Shown one piece after another: positions 1-8,261 of a stretch of 53,648 bases of DNA. Made by a program: the position numbers and the translations under genes. The stretch is from NCBI GenBank assembly GCA_022072245.1, contig JAJVIA010000043.1:1-53648 (forward strand). The letters are read 5' to 3'. The notes below the pieces were generated by a model. The model worked only from the letters and a program-made list of their open reading frames with translations, was not told the DNA's origin and did not search any database. Source of the stretch: Anaerolineae bacterium. GTDB lineage: Bacteria; Chloroflexota; Anaerolineae; UBA4142; SHND01. How positions within the stretch are numbered: position 1 is the first letter of the stretch; every line of letters begins with the position of its first letter.

Positions 1-668
1 TCCGCGACGAAGGATATTTGGTGGAAGCGTTGGTCAATTTTATGGCGCTGCTCGGCTGGGCGTATGACGGCGAACGCGAATTATTTTCGCGCGCCGAATT
101 GATTCAAGCGTTCACGCTCGACCACATTCATTCGTCGCCCGCCGTCTTGGACCGCGCGAAATTGGATTGGATGAACGGGCATTATATTCGTGCGCTGAAA
201 ACGGATGAATTGGCGGAACGCTTGCTGCCATTCTTGACGCGCGCGGGCATCGAGGCGGATTTGGCGACGGTGCAAAAAATCGCGCCGTTAGTGCAAGAGC
301 GCATAAAGCGGCTCGACGAAATCGCGCCGCTGGTGGATTTTATTTTTGCAGATGAAATTCAGTACGACCCAAAACTTTTGCTCGGCAATAAAATGAACGC
401 GGCGGAATCGTTGAACGCGCTGCGTAACGCGGGCGAGGTATTGGATCATTTTGCCTCGTTCGACGATGAACACGCGTTGGAACAAGAACTGCGCGCCGCG
501 TCGGAAAAGTTGAATTTGAAACCCGCGCAATTTTTCGGCATCCTCCGCGTCGCGGTGACAGGTAAAATGGTGACGCCGCCGTTGGTGGGGATGATAAAGG
601 TGATGGGGAAGGATAAGGTGATGCGGCGGGTGGAAAAGGCGTTGCGGTTGTTGGAGGGGGGCGAATAG
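1..668 (+). CDS. gltX: Glutamyl-tRNA synthetase, C-terminal part (5' truncated by window)
   Basis: The open frame runs in from the left edge (codons in phase with base 3), so about the last 220 residues of a normally ~480-residue enzyme are present. The text GYLVEALVNFMALLGW, then LDRAKLDWMN, matches the end of the GluRS catalytic domain and the start of the helical anticodon-binding domain; the HIGH and KMSKS motifs lie outside the window. The enzyme charges tRNA-Glu with glutamate in the cytoplasm. The C-terminus PPLVGMIKVMGKDKVMRRVEKAL is typical of the family. The stop codon TAG (666-668) and the last residues GE fall inside the first copy of the tandem repeat that follows, so the gene end seems to be made by the repeat. 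A GlnRS gene follows, consistent with direct glutaminylation. Confidence 0.93.
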   Translation, partial: RDEGYLVEALVNFMALLGWAYDGERELFSRAELIQAFTLDHIHSSPAVLDRAKLDWMNGHYIRALKTDELAERLLPFLTRAGIEADLATVQKIAPLVQERIKRLDEIAPLVDFIFADEIQYDPKLLLGNKMNAAESLNALRNAGEVLDHFASFDDEHALEQELRAASEKLNLKPAQFFGILRVAVTGKMVTPPLVGMIKVMGKDKVMRRVEKALRLLEGGE

Positions 669-1017
669 AATTCGCAGCAACGGAATCACGAAATCGCCCT
701 ACGGCGATTAGTGATACTTAACCTCGAAGGCAGGTTTTGCGCTCGTGTTGCCGCGATTTCCAAGCGCTTGGCAGAGTCAGAGGCGAATAGAATTCGCAGC
801 GACGAAATCACAAAATCGCCCTACGGCGATTGGTGATACTCAACCTGCGGAGGCAGGTTTTGCGCTCGTGTTGCCGCGATTTCTAATTGCTTGGCAGAGT
901 CAGAGGCGAATGGAATTCGCAGCGACGAAATCACAAAATCGCCCTACGGCGATTGGTGATACTCAACCTGCGAAGGCAGGTTTTGCGTTCGCGTTGCCGC
1001 GATTTCTAATCGCCTGA
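659..1017. repeat. Three tandem copies of a ~122-base structured repeat
   Basis: Copies begin at about 661, 783 and 906 (periods 122 and 123); the third lacks the last ~12 bases. Each copy carries three inverted repeats in the same order. The first is GCGAAT...GAATTCGC. The second is AATCGCC-CTAC-GGCGATT, a perfect 7-bp stem with a tetraloop, extended by ATCAC/GTGAT. The third is AACCTGC-GNAG-GCAGGTT, a 7-bp stem; in copy 1 a base is missing and the stem is shorter. The loops vary between copies (GGAG, GAAG) while the stems are kept. An open frame of 90 codons crosses the array but its peptide only mirrors the DNA repeat, so I do not call it a gene. The rest of the gap (1018-1084) holds only a small GTTGC-CGTT-GCAAC hairpin before glnS. 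Confidence 0.9.
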
Positions 1018-1084
1018 CGCTTGAGTGTATTGGAAAGAGACTGATAAGGATGTTGCCGTTGCAACATGATTACGGATGTGAAAA

Positions 1085-2752
1085 ATGACTATCTCCGAAC
1101 CCAAAGATTTTATTCGTGAACAAGTAATCCAGGATAACGAAACCAATCGTTTTGGCGGGCGCGTTGTCACACGTTTTCCGCCAGAGCCGAATGGCTATTT
1201 GCACATTGGTCACGCCAAAGCCATTCACGCGGATTTTGGCGTCGCGCAATCTTTTGGCGGCCATTGCAATTTGCGTTTCGACGATACGAATCCGACCAAA
1301 GAAGAACAAGAATATGTGGACGCCATCCAGTACGACATTCGTTGGCTCGGTTACGATTGGGGCGACAATTTATTTTTCGCGTCCGATTATTTTGAACAGT
1401 TGTACGCGTGGGCGGTGAAACTGATTCAAGACGGCAAAGCGTATGTAGATGATTTAACGGCGGACGAAATCCGCGCCTATCGCGGCACGCTCACCGAACC
1501 CGGACGCGCCTCGCCGTATCGCGAGCGTTCCGTCGCAGAGAATCTCGATTTGTTTGCGCGAATGCGCGCGGGCGAATTTCCCGACGGGGCAAAAGTTTTA
1601 CGTGCGAAAATTGATATGGCGTCGGGCAATCTGAATTTGCGCGACCCGGTAATGTATCGCATTCGTCACGCGACGCATCATCGCACCGGCGACGCGTGGT
1701 GCATTTATCCGATGTACGATTGGGCGCACGGACAATCCGATGCGATTGAAGGCGTGACGCACTCGTTGTGTTCGCTCGAATATCAGGATCATCGTCCGTT
1801 ATACGATTGGTTCCTCGACCAACTCGGCATCCATCATCCGCAGCAAATCGAATTCGCGCGGCTGAATCTCACCAATACGGTGACGAGCAAACGCAAGCTG
1901 TTGCAGTTGGTGAATGAAGGCATTGTCGCGGGGTGGGATGACCCGCGGATGCGAACCATTTCCGGTTTGCGGCGGCGCGGCTATACGCCCGAAGCGATCC
2001 GCGATTTTTGCGACCGCGTCGGTTTGGCGAAAAAGCCGAACGTAATCGAAGTGGCGCTGCTCGAACATTGTCTGCGCGAAGATTTGAACAAGCGTGCCCT
2101 GCGCGTGATGGGCGTATTGAATCCCGTCAAGGTCGTGATTGAAAATTATCCCGCCGACCAGAGCGAAGAACTCGAAGCGGTCAACAATCCCGAAGACCCG
2201 AACGCGGGTACGCGCAAAATTCCATTCACGCGCGAACTCTGGATTGAACAATCCGATTTCATGCTGGACCCGCCGAAAAAATTTTTCCGTTTGGCGCCGG
2301 GCGCCGAAGTGCGTTTGCGCTGGGCGTACATTATTCGATGCACGGGCGTCGTCAAAAATGACGCGGGCGAAATTACGCAAATCAATTGTACGTACGACCC
2401 CGCGACGCGCGGCGCGAATCCCATTGACCGCAAAGTCAAAGGCACGATTCATTGGGTCTCGGCGGCGCACGCGCTGCCCGCCGAAATTCGTTTGTATGAA
2501 GAATTGTTTCCGCAGGCGCGGCCCGATGAAGATGAAAATTGGCAAGCGAACGCCAATCACGCGTCGCTTCAGGTGATTCGGGATGCTGTGGTCGAGCCGA
2601 CGCTCGCGGACGCGGCGCCGTTCCAGCATTATCAATTTGAACGCACGGGTTATTTTGTCGTGGACCCCGATTCCAAGCCGGGCGCGCTTGTATTCAATCG
2701 CAGCGTGGGCCTCAAAGATACGTGGGGCAAGCTGGAAAAGCAAGCGTCGTAA
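1085..2752 (+). CDS. glnS: Glutaminyl-tRNA synthetase
   Basis: Class I aminoacyl-tRNA synthetase of 555 residues, the usual GlnRS length, which attaches glutamine to tRNA-Gln. The HIGH signature is at residues 40-43 (LHIGHAKA) and the KMSKS-type loop is VTSKR at 266-270, as in bacterial GlnRS rather than Glu[10 protein letters not shown] (63-70) is the GlxRS active-site strand with the DDTNP form that marks GlnRS. The C-terminal half (from about 335) is the two-beta-barrel anticodon-binding domain. The ATG at 1085 gives the usual short N-terminus before [13 protein letters not shown]. No clear Shine-Dalgarno precedes it. It lies directly after gltX, so this organism probably makes Gln-tRNA directly; whether it also has GatCAB cannot be seen here. 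Confidence 0.96.
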   Translation: MTISEPKDFIREQVIQDNETNRFGGRVVTRFPPEPNGYLHIGHAKAIHADFGVAQSFGGHCNLRFDDTNPTKEEQEYVDAIQYDIRWLGYDWGDNLFFASDYFEQLYAWAVKLIQDGKAYVDDLTADEIRAYRGTLTEPGRASPYRERSVAENLDLFARMRAGEFPDGAKVLRAKIDMASGNLNLRDPVMYRIRHATHHRTGDAWCIYPMYDWAHGQSDAIEGVTHSLCSLEYQDHRPLYDWFLDQLGIHHPQQIEFARLNLTNTVTSKRKLLQLVNEGIVAGWDDPRMRTISGLRRRGYTPEAIRDFCDRVGLAKKPNVIEVALLEHCLREDLNKRALRVMGVLNPVKVVIENYPADQSEELEAVNNPEDPNAGTRKIPFTRELWIEQSDFMLDPPKKFFRLAPGAEVRLRWAYIIRCTGVVKNDAGEITQINCTYDPATRGANPIDRKVKGTIHWVSAAHALPAEIRLYEELFPQARPDEDENWQANANHASLQVIRDAVVEPTLADAAPFQHYQFERTGYFVVDPDSKPGALVFNRSVGLKDTWGKLEKQAS

Positions 2753-2801
2753 AAAGCGCTTGCGCGTACACGCCAAATAAATTTGACGAGGAGCGAACGC
2801 A

Positions 2802-3746
2802 TTGAAAATTGGCATTATCGGCAGCGGTTTTGTCGGCGCGACGGCGGCGTATGCGCTTGTGATGCGCGGCGTCGGACGCGAAATTGTTTTGGTGGACGCG
2901 AACAAAAAACGCGCGGCGGCGGAAGCGGACGATATCGCGCACGCCGTACCCTTTGCAAATGCGCTCCAAGTGCATGACGGCGCGTACGCGGATTTAAAAG
3001 GCGCGCGCGTCGTCATTCTCGCGGCGGGCGCGAACCAGAAACCGGGCGAAACGCGTTTGCAATTGTTGGAACGCAACGCGAAAATTTTCGGCGAAATCAT
3101 CCCGCAAGTTTTGGAACACGCGCCGGACGCGCGTCTCGTCGTCGCCACCAATCCGGTGGACGTGATGACGCATCTCGCCGCGCATTTCGCGCAGCAACGC
3201 GGCGTGCCGTACGCGCGCGTCATCGGCTCTGGCACGACGCTCGATACCGCGCGTTTTCGGTTGTTGTTGGCGCGTCACGTCGGCATTGATACGCCGCACG
3301 TACACGCGTACGTCGTCGGCGAACACGGCGATTCCGAAGTCTTGACGTGGAGCGTCGCCACCGTCGCAAATTTTCCGTTGGAACAATTCTGTCACGCGCA
3401 CGGCTTGGCGTATGATGAAACGCTGCGCGCCGAGATTGATACGCGCGTGCGCCGCGCCGCCTATCACATCATCGAAGGCAAAGGCGCGACGTATTACGGC
3501 ATCGGCAGCGCGTTGGCGCGCATCACGCAAGCGATTTTGAATGACCAGCGCGCCGTGTTGACGGTTTGCTCGCGGCACGCCGAGGTGACGGACGTAAAAA
3601 ATGTGACGCTCGCGCTGCCGCAATTGGTCGGCGGCGACGGCATTCTCGATACGTACATGCCGCCGCTCAGCGCGAGGGAAATAGATTTGTTGCGCCAGAG
3701 CGCGACGGTGATACGCGGCGCGATTGACAGTTTGCAATTGGATTGA
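2802..3746 (+). CDS. ldh: L-lactate dehydrogenase
   Basis: NAD-dependent dehydrogenase of 314 residues that interconverts pyruvate and L-lactate. The Rossmann motif is GIIGSGFVG (4-12). The mobile loop reads ANQKPGETR: Gln79 is the residue that specifies lactate rather than malate dehydrogenase, and Arg85 is the loop arginine. Arg151 (substrate carboxylate) and the catalytic His175 in GEHGDSEV are present. The start is TTG at 2802, preceded by GAGGAG about eight bases upstream; no better start exists before the G-rich nucleotide-binding motif. It sits 49 bases after glnS and 18 bases before an aldo/keto reductase, so the three may be co-transcribed. Confidence 0.95.
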   Translation: MKIGIIGSGFVGATAAYALVMRGVGREIVLVDANKKRAAAEADDIAHAVPFANALQVHDGAYADLKGARVVILAAGANQKPGETRLQLLERNAKIFGEIIPQVLEHAPDARLVVATNPVDVMTHLAAHFAQQRGVPYARVIGSGTTLDTARFRLLLARHVGIDTPHVHAYVVGEHGDSEVLTWSVATVANFPLEQFCHAHGLAYDETLRAEIDTRVRRAAYHIIEGKGATYYGIGSALARITQAILNDQRAVLTVCSRHAEVTDVKNVTLALPQLVGGDGILDTYMPPLSAREIDLLRQSATVIRGAIDSLQLD

Positions 3747-3764
3747 AACGACACGAGGAGACGC

Positions 3765-4706
3765 GTGGAAAAAATCGCATTGGGCGCTAGCGGCGTCATG
3801 GTCGCGCCTCTGGGCACCGGGACGTGGGCGTGGGGCGACGGCATGTATTGGGGATATGGCAGCGGGTATGGCGAGTCGGATATTCACGCGGCGTTCGACG
3901 CCAGCGTGCGCGCGGGAATTGATTTTTTTGATACGGCGGAAATATACGGTTTCGGCAAATCGGAAAAATTTATCGGCCGCTTTGCGCGCGCGGACGCCGC
4001 CGCGATTCAGGTCGCCACAAAATTTTTTCCGCTGCCGTGGCGTTTGACGCGCCGCCAATGCGTCGCCGCGCTGCGCGGCAGTTTGAAACGGCTCGGCGCG
4101 GAACGCGTGGATTTGTATCAAATCCATTGGCCCTCGCCGCTGCGCTCGATTGAGGCGCTGGCGGACGGTCTAGCCGAGACGGTCGAAAAAGGATTGACGC
4201 GCGCGGTCGGCGTTTCCAATTTTAACGTCGCGCAGCTGCGGCGCGCGCACGCGCGTTTGGCAAAATACAACATTCCGCTCGCGTCGAATCAAATTCAATT
4301 CAATTTGCTCGAACGCGCGCCCGATTTTAACGGTTTGACCGCCGCGTGCCGCGAATTGAACGTGACCGTCATTGCATACGGGCCGCTCCAGTACGGCATG
4401 TTGACGGGAAAATATTCGCCCGACCATACGCCGCAGGGCGCGCGCAGTCGTCAATTCAACGCCGCGTATCTCGCGCGCATCCAACCGCTGATTGCGGCGC
4501 TGAAACAAATCGGCGAAAAATATGGCGGCAAAACGCCGTCGCAAGTCGCGCTGAATTGGATCATGCAGCGCGGCGCGCTGCCGATTCCGGGCGCGAAAAC
4601 GGTCAAGCAATTGAACGAAAACGCGGGCGCATTGGGTTGGGCTTTGGCGGCGGACGATGTAGCAATGTTGGATGAATTGAGCGCGCGCTTGGCAAAAGAC
4701 GCATAG
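3765..4706 (+). CDS. Aldo/keto reductase
   Basis: NAD(P)H-dependent carbonyl reductase of 313 residues with a TIM-barrel fold. The catalytic tetrad is visible: Asp56 and Tyr61 in DTAEIYG, Lys86 in ATKFFP and His121 in LYQIHWP. The cofactor-binding end is GALPIPGAKTVKQLNENAGALGW. The start is GTG at 3765 with GAGGAG a few bases upstream. The physiological substrate cannot be read from sequence; the subfamily resembles plant-like pyridoxal reductase/YajO-type enzymes. It follows ldh by 18 bases, suggesting an operon. Downstream lies a short-period repeat array instead of a terminator. Confidence 0.92.
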   Translation: MEKIALGASGVMVAPLGTGTWAWGDGMYWGYGSGYGESDIHAAFDASVRAGIDFFDTAEIYGFGKSEKFIGRFARADAAAIQVATKFFPLPWRLTRRQCVAALRGSLKRLGAERVDLYQIHWPSPLRSIEALADGLAETVEKGLTRAVGVSNFNVAQLRRAHARLAKYNIPLASNQIQFNLLERAPDFNGLTAACRELNVTVIAYGPLQYGMLTGKYSPDHTPQGARSRQFNAAYLARIQPLIAALKQIGEKYGGKTPSQVALNWIMQRGALPIPGAKTVKQLNENAGALGWALAADDVAMLDELSARLAKDA

Positions 4707-4719
4707 CGGGGAAAGAGCC

Positions 4720-4819
4720 AAGTTGCAAGTTCAAAGTTTCAAGTTTCAAGTTCAAATTCTCACCATCGCACTATCGCACCATTGCACTATCGCACTCTCT
4801 CACTATCGCACTATCTCAC
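4720..4819. repeat. Degenerate short tandem arrays: six 7-mers followed by seven 8-mers
   Basis: From 4720 to 4761 there are six consecutive heptamers: AAGTTGC, AAGTTCA, AAGTTTC, AAGTTTC, AAGTTCA, AATTCTC. From 4764 to 4819 there are seven octamers of the form YATCGCAC: CATCGCAC, TATCGCAC, CATTGCAC, TATCGCAC, TCTCTCAC, TATCGCAC, TATCTCAC. Together they fill nearly the whole gap between the aldo/keto reductase stop and the hydrolase start. The composition is unlike the GCGCG-rich genes on both sides. An upstream in-frame start at 4782 lies within the array and is not likely to be used. Confidence 0.9.
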
Positions 4820-4835
4820 TCATCCAAAAACAATT

Positions 4836-5591
4836 ATGCATAATCGGAAAATTATTATTGGAATCGGTATCGCGCTGCTGGTATTGATTGTTGCCGGCGG
4901 CGGATTTGTGATGTGGGCGAATCAAGCCGCGTCGCCGCTGCCCGAAGCGCTGGCGGCAATGCAATCGGACGCGCAAGTTTCGTTTAGCGTCCAAGATGGT
5001 TGGCTCGTGTTTCAGCCGACGGGGCAGGGCAGCGCGATTGGACAGCCGGTTGAAACGGGTTTGATTATTTATCCCGGCGGCAAAGTGGATTATCGCGCGT
5101 ACGCGCCCACCGCGCGCGCGTTGGCGGCGCAAGGATATCTCGTCGTCATTCCGCCCGCGCCGTTGAATCTTGCATTGTTCGATACGAACGCGGCAGAAAA
5201 AATTATTGCGGCGTTTCCACACATTCAGAAATGGGCGGTGGCGGGACATTCGCTCGGCGGCGTGGCGGCGGCGAGTTACGCTGCGGCGCATCCCGACAAA
5301 ATTCAGGGCGTCGCGTTTTGGGCGTCCTATCCGTCGGGCAACATGACCGCCTATCCCGGTCAAACGCTTTCGATTGCGGCGAGCGATGACGGTCTGGCAA
5401 CCCCGGAAAAAGTCCAAGCGGCAAAAAAAGATTTGCCCGCTGCGACAAAATATATCGTGATTCAAGGCGGCAATCACGCGCAATTTGGTTATTACGGCGC
5501 GCAAGCTGGCGACAAATCCGCGGCGATTTCGCGGGCGGAACAACAGCGTCAGCTCGTCGCCGCGATGTTCGCGTGGCTGCAAGGGTTATAG
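4836..5591 (+). CDS. Membrane-anchored alpha/beta hydrolase (Abhydrolase_5-like)
   Basis: Predicted 251 residues from the ATG at 4836. Residues 5-26 form one hydrophobic segment (signal anchor), so the enzyme probably faces outside. The catalytic core starts with the strand GLIIYPGGKVDYRAYA; the nucleophile elbow is GHSLGG with Ser139, the acid is Asp184 or Asp185 in AASDDG, and His214 lies in GGNHAQFG. The whole pattern fits the small alpha/beta-hydrolase family 5; the substrate is unknown. The frame stays open to 4782, but that extension is translated tandem repeat. A weak hairpin terminator follows. Confidence 0.85.
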   Translation: MHNRKIIIGIGIALLVLIVAGGGFVMWANQAASPLPEALAAMQSDAQVSFSVQDGWLVFQPTGQGSAIGQPVETGLIIYPGGKVDYRAYAPTARALAAQGYLVVIPPAPLNLALFDTNAAEKIIAAFPHIQKWAVAGHSLGGVAAASYAAAHPDKIQGVAFWASYPSGNMTAYPGQTLSIAASDDGLATPEKVQAAKKDLPAATKYIVIQGGNHAQFGYYGAQAGDKSAAISRAEQQRQLVAAMFAWLQGL

Positions 5592-5598
5592 CGCGACC

Positions 5599-5616
5599 AA
5601 AACGCCAAGCGTTTTT
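5599..5616 (+). terminator. Weak hairpin terminator after the hydrolase
   Basis: AAAACGC-CAA-GCGTTTT forms a 7-bp stem with a 3-base loop, and the stem's own T-run serves as the U-tract. It is eight bases after the hydrolase stop. The stem is short, so termination is likely partial. Confidence 0.45.
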
Positions 5617-5681
5617 GACCGCATTGGAACACGCTGCTGACAGAATGAAAAAAAAGGGTATAGAGTTTTGGGGAGGATAGT

Positions 5682-7022
5682 ATGGCTGAGGAACAAAGCG
5701 CGCAACCGCAAGTTGCCGTGATTGGCGCGGGCCCCGCGGGTTTGTACGCCGCGCAACAATTGGCAAAACTCGGCGCGCATGTAACGTTATTGAATCGCGA
5801 TATCAAACCCGGCGGCTTGGCGGAATACGGCATTTATCACGATAAATTGAAAATGAAAGACGGCTTGCGCGCGCAATTCAAAAAAATTCTTGCGCTGCCC
5901 CAAGTGGATTATTTCGGCAATGTAACGATTGGCGCGCACGGCGCGTTGAGTTTGGCGGAACTTCAAGCGTTGGGGTTCGACGCCATTCTCGTCGCGGTGG
6001 GCGCGCAAGCGACCAAATGGCTCGGCTTGCCGGGCGAAAACTTGCGCGGCGTCTATCACGCCAAAGCTCTGGCGTTTCATTACAATCGTCTTCCGCCGTT
6101 CAGCGTGGAAACGTTTGAAATCGGCAAACGCGCCGTCATTGTCGGCGTCGGCAATGTGATGATGGATATGGCGCATTGGCTCATCCGCGAATTGAAAATC
6201 GAAACCGTCACCGTCGTTGCGCGGCGGGGCCCCGCCCAAGTCAAATTCGACAAACAAGAATTTGAAACTGTCGGCGCGAATGTGGACCTTGCCGCGCTCG
6301 ACGCGGAAATCGCGCGCTGCGCGCCGTTCATGCACGCGGTCAATGAAAAACCCGAAGCGGCGCGCGCGGCAATGTTGGCGGGTTTGCCCCGCGCGCTGCC
6401 GCCCGTCTCGAACACGCGCCTCTTGTTTGATTTTCTCGCTTCCCCGCGCGAACTGTGCGGCGACGCGCAGGGCCGCGTCCAAGCCCTCGAGGTCGAAGAC
6501 AATGAATTGACGCACGAGCGCGGCGCCATTCACGCGCGCGGAACGGGTCACACGCGCGAAATTGTTTGCGACACGGTGATTTTTGCGATTGGCGACGCGG
6601 TGGATACGCAATTCGGTTTGCCCATCGCGCGCGGCGAATTTGCCAGAAATCCCGCGCCGCGTTTTCCCATCGAAGGCATCTCGCACGAAGCGTTTGACCC
6701 GCAAACCCAACAACCGCTTCAAGGCGTTTTTGTCGCGGGATGGGCGCGGCAAGCCAGTACGGGCCTAGTCGGCGTCGCGCGCAAAGATGGCACGAACGCC
6801 GCATACGCCATTGACGCGTATCTCAAAATGCGCGGCGGCGCGCATACGGCGGCGGCGGCGGCATTGCGGCGCGAACTCGAAAAACGGAATGTCGTCATTG
6901 TCAATCAAGCGGCTTTGAGCAAACTCGCGGCGGCGGAACAAGCCCAAGCCACCGCGCGCGGCGTGTCGGAATATAAATTCGCGACAAATCAAGAAATGCT
7001 CCAAGCGATGGGTTTGGCATAG
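5682..7022 (+). CDS. FAD-dependent NADP oxidoreductase (ferredoxin/adrenodoxin reductase-like)
   Basis: 446 residues with two dinucleotide-binding motifs: VAVIGAGPAG (FAD, 11-20) and VIVGVGNVMMDMAHWL (NAD(P), near 150). The segment PGGLAEYGIYHDKLKMK and the C-terminal GVFVAGWARQASTGLVGVARKDG match the adrenodoxin-reductase/FprA type of ferredoxin-NADP reductase and the related GltD-like flavoproteins. It probably moves electrons between NADPH and a ferredoxin-like partner, but no ferredoxin gene is adjacent. The ATG at 5682 has a GGGGAGG ribosome site. A perfect-stem terminator follows, so this is likely a single-gene unit. Confidence 0.85.
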   Translation: MAEEQSAQPQVAVIGAGPAGLYAAQQLAKLGAHVTLLNRDIKPGGLAEYGIYHDKLKMKDGLRAQFKKILALPQVDYFGNVTIGAHGALSLAELQALGFDAILVAVGAQATKWLGLPGENLRGVYHAKALAFHYNRLPPFSVETFEIGKRAVIVGVGNVMMDMAHWLIRELKIETVTVVARRGPAQVKFDKQEFETVGANVDLAALDAEIARCAPFMHAVNEKPEAARAAMLAGLPRALPPVSNTRLLFDFLASPRELCGDAQGRVQALEVEDNELTHERGAIHARGTGHTREIVCDTVIFAIGDAVDTQFGLPIARGEFARNPAPRFPIEGISHEAFDPQTQQPLQGVFVAGWARQASTGLVGVARKDGTNAAYAIDAYLKMRGGAHTAAAAALRRELEKRNVVIVNQAALSKLAAAEQAQATARGVSEYKFATNQEMLQAMGLA

Positions 7023-7041
7023 CATCGCAGGCGCTAAACGG

Positions 7042-7068
7042 AAAACGTCGTAACCCACGACGTTTTTT
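7042..7068 (+). terminator. Rho-independent terminator
   Basis: AAAACGTCG-TAACCCA-CGACGTTTT forms a 9-bp perfect stem with a 7-base loop and a T-run. It closes the flavoprotein gene and isolates the glycosyltransferase operon. Confidence 0.85.
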
Positions 7069-7087
7069 ATTTTCCTCTTTTGTCGTT

Positions 7088-7093
7088 TATACT
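7088..7093 (+). promoter_or_regulatory. -10-like box TATACT just before the glycosyltransferase operon
   Basis: TATACT ends seven bases before the ATG at 7101. No Shine-Dalgarno is present and no good -35 box is visible at 17 bases. If this is the -10, transcription would start at or next to the start codon, giving a leaderless mRNA. Confidence 0.5.
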
Positions 7094-7100
7094 TTTGCCG

Positions 7101-8261
7101 ATGCGCGTTGGCATTGATTTGTCGCCGTTAGCATACGGCAATCGTACTCGCGGGACCGGCACGTATGCCGAAAATTTGGTCGCGGCGCTGACCGCGCGCG
7201 CGAGCGCAAACGAATATATCGTCTTTACCTCACGCGGTTTAGAACCGTACGCCATTCCGTTTGCCGCCGCGCCCAATCTACAAATCGCGTCCCTGCCGGC
7301 GCCGGCTTTGGGGCGCGCGACGCCGCTCGTATCGCATCAATTGCTTTTGCCTCTGCGCGCGCGCGCGCTGCATTTGGACGTCCTGCATTTGATTGCGGCG
7401 CCGTACAATCCTTCAACGCCCGGCGTACCGTGGTGGACGCCGACGCCGACGGTGATTACGTTGTTTGATGTCATGCCGCTGCGTTTGAGCGAAAGCTTGT
7501 TAAAGCGCGCCCGCCATCGCCGTTTTTATAATTGGCAGTTGAATCTGTGTCGTCGCGCCGCCGCGCTCATTACGGCATCGCACGCGGCAGCGCGCGATTT
7601 GGTCCAGTACGGAGTTGCGGCGCGCGAAAAAATTCATGTGATTCCGTTGGCGCCGCCGCCGCGCGCGACGGGCGAAATTTCGAACGCGGTGCAAACGCTC
7701 ACGCGCGCCGTGCCGTTCTTGCTGCATGTCGGCGGCAATGAACCGCAAAAAGACCAACGCACTGTGTTGCGCGCGTTCGGCTTGTTGTGCCGCAATCCTG
7801 CGTTTCGTCACAATCTGATTCTGGTCGGCAAACGTCATGACGACGACATGCCCGCGCTGGATGCGACGACGCGCGCGGCGCGCCGCATTTTGCGTTTGCC
7901 CGATGTGACGCGCGCGGATTTGGATGCGTTGTATGCGCGCTGCGACGCGCTGCTCTTTCCGTCGTTGTATGAAGGTTTCGGTTTGCCGGTGTTGGAGGCG
8001 TTGCGCGCGGGCGCGCCGGTGGTGACGACAAACGTCGCCGCGCTGCCAGAAATCGCGGGCGATGCGGCGCTGTTCGTCGAGCCGCGCAATCCCGAAGCGG
8101 TGGCAAGCGCCGTGCGCCGAATTTTGGACGACGAACGGACGCGGGTGAAATTGAGCGCGGCAGGCGAACGTCGCGCCCAAGAATTTACGTGGGAACGCAC
8201 CGCTGAATTGACGCGCGCGGTGTATGAACGGGCGGCGCAACGCGCCAAGCAAAATGAGTAA
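7101..8261 (+). CDS. Glycosyltransferase family 4
   Basis: Predicted 386 residues from ATG 7101 (MRVGIDLSPLAYGNRTRGTGTY); an in-frame start at 7080 would only add residues inside the promoter. The N-terminal Rossmann half carries the GT4 glycine-rich start. The C-terminal half has a PQKDQR nucleotide-sugar loop and the retaining-GT E-x7-E motif in SLYEGFGLPVLEALRAGAPVV. It would transfer a sugar from a nucleotide-sugar donor to a growing glycan on the cytoplasmic side of the membrane. First of five genes that overlap or nearly touch; donor and acceptor are not predictable. Confidence 0.9.
   Translation: MRVGIDLSPLAYGNRTRGTGTYAENLVAALTARASANEYIVFTSRGLEPYAIPFAAAPNLQIASLPAPALGRATPLVSHQLLLPLRARALHLDVLHLIAAPYNPSTPGVPWWTPTPTVITLFDVMPLRLSESLLKRARHRRFYNWQLNLCRRAAALITASHAAARDLVQYGVAAREKIHVIPLAPPPRATGEISNAVQTLTRAVPFLLHVGGNEPQKDQRTVLRAFGLLCRNPAFRHNLILVGKRHDDDMPALDATTRAARRILRLPDVTRADLDALYARCDALLFPSLYEGFGLPVLEALRAGAPVVTTNVAALPEIAGDAALFVEPRNPEAVASAVRRILDDERTRVKLSAAGERRAQEFTWERTAELTRAVYERAAQRAKQNE

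Noticed and set aside
745-1017. 90-codon plus-strand open frame across the tandem repeat
   Set aside because: Its peptide repeats exactly with the DNA repeat, starts in mid-copy and has no ribosome site; the open frame follows from the repeat.
1799-3235. 478-codon antisense open frame over glnS and ldh
   Set aside because: Opposite strand to two clear enzymes; long stop-free antisense frames are expected from the GCG/CGC codon bias.
2994-4127. 377-codon antisense open frame over ldh and the aldo/keto reductase
   Set aside because: Arg/Ala-rich shadow of confirmed genes with no domain pattern.
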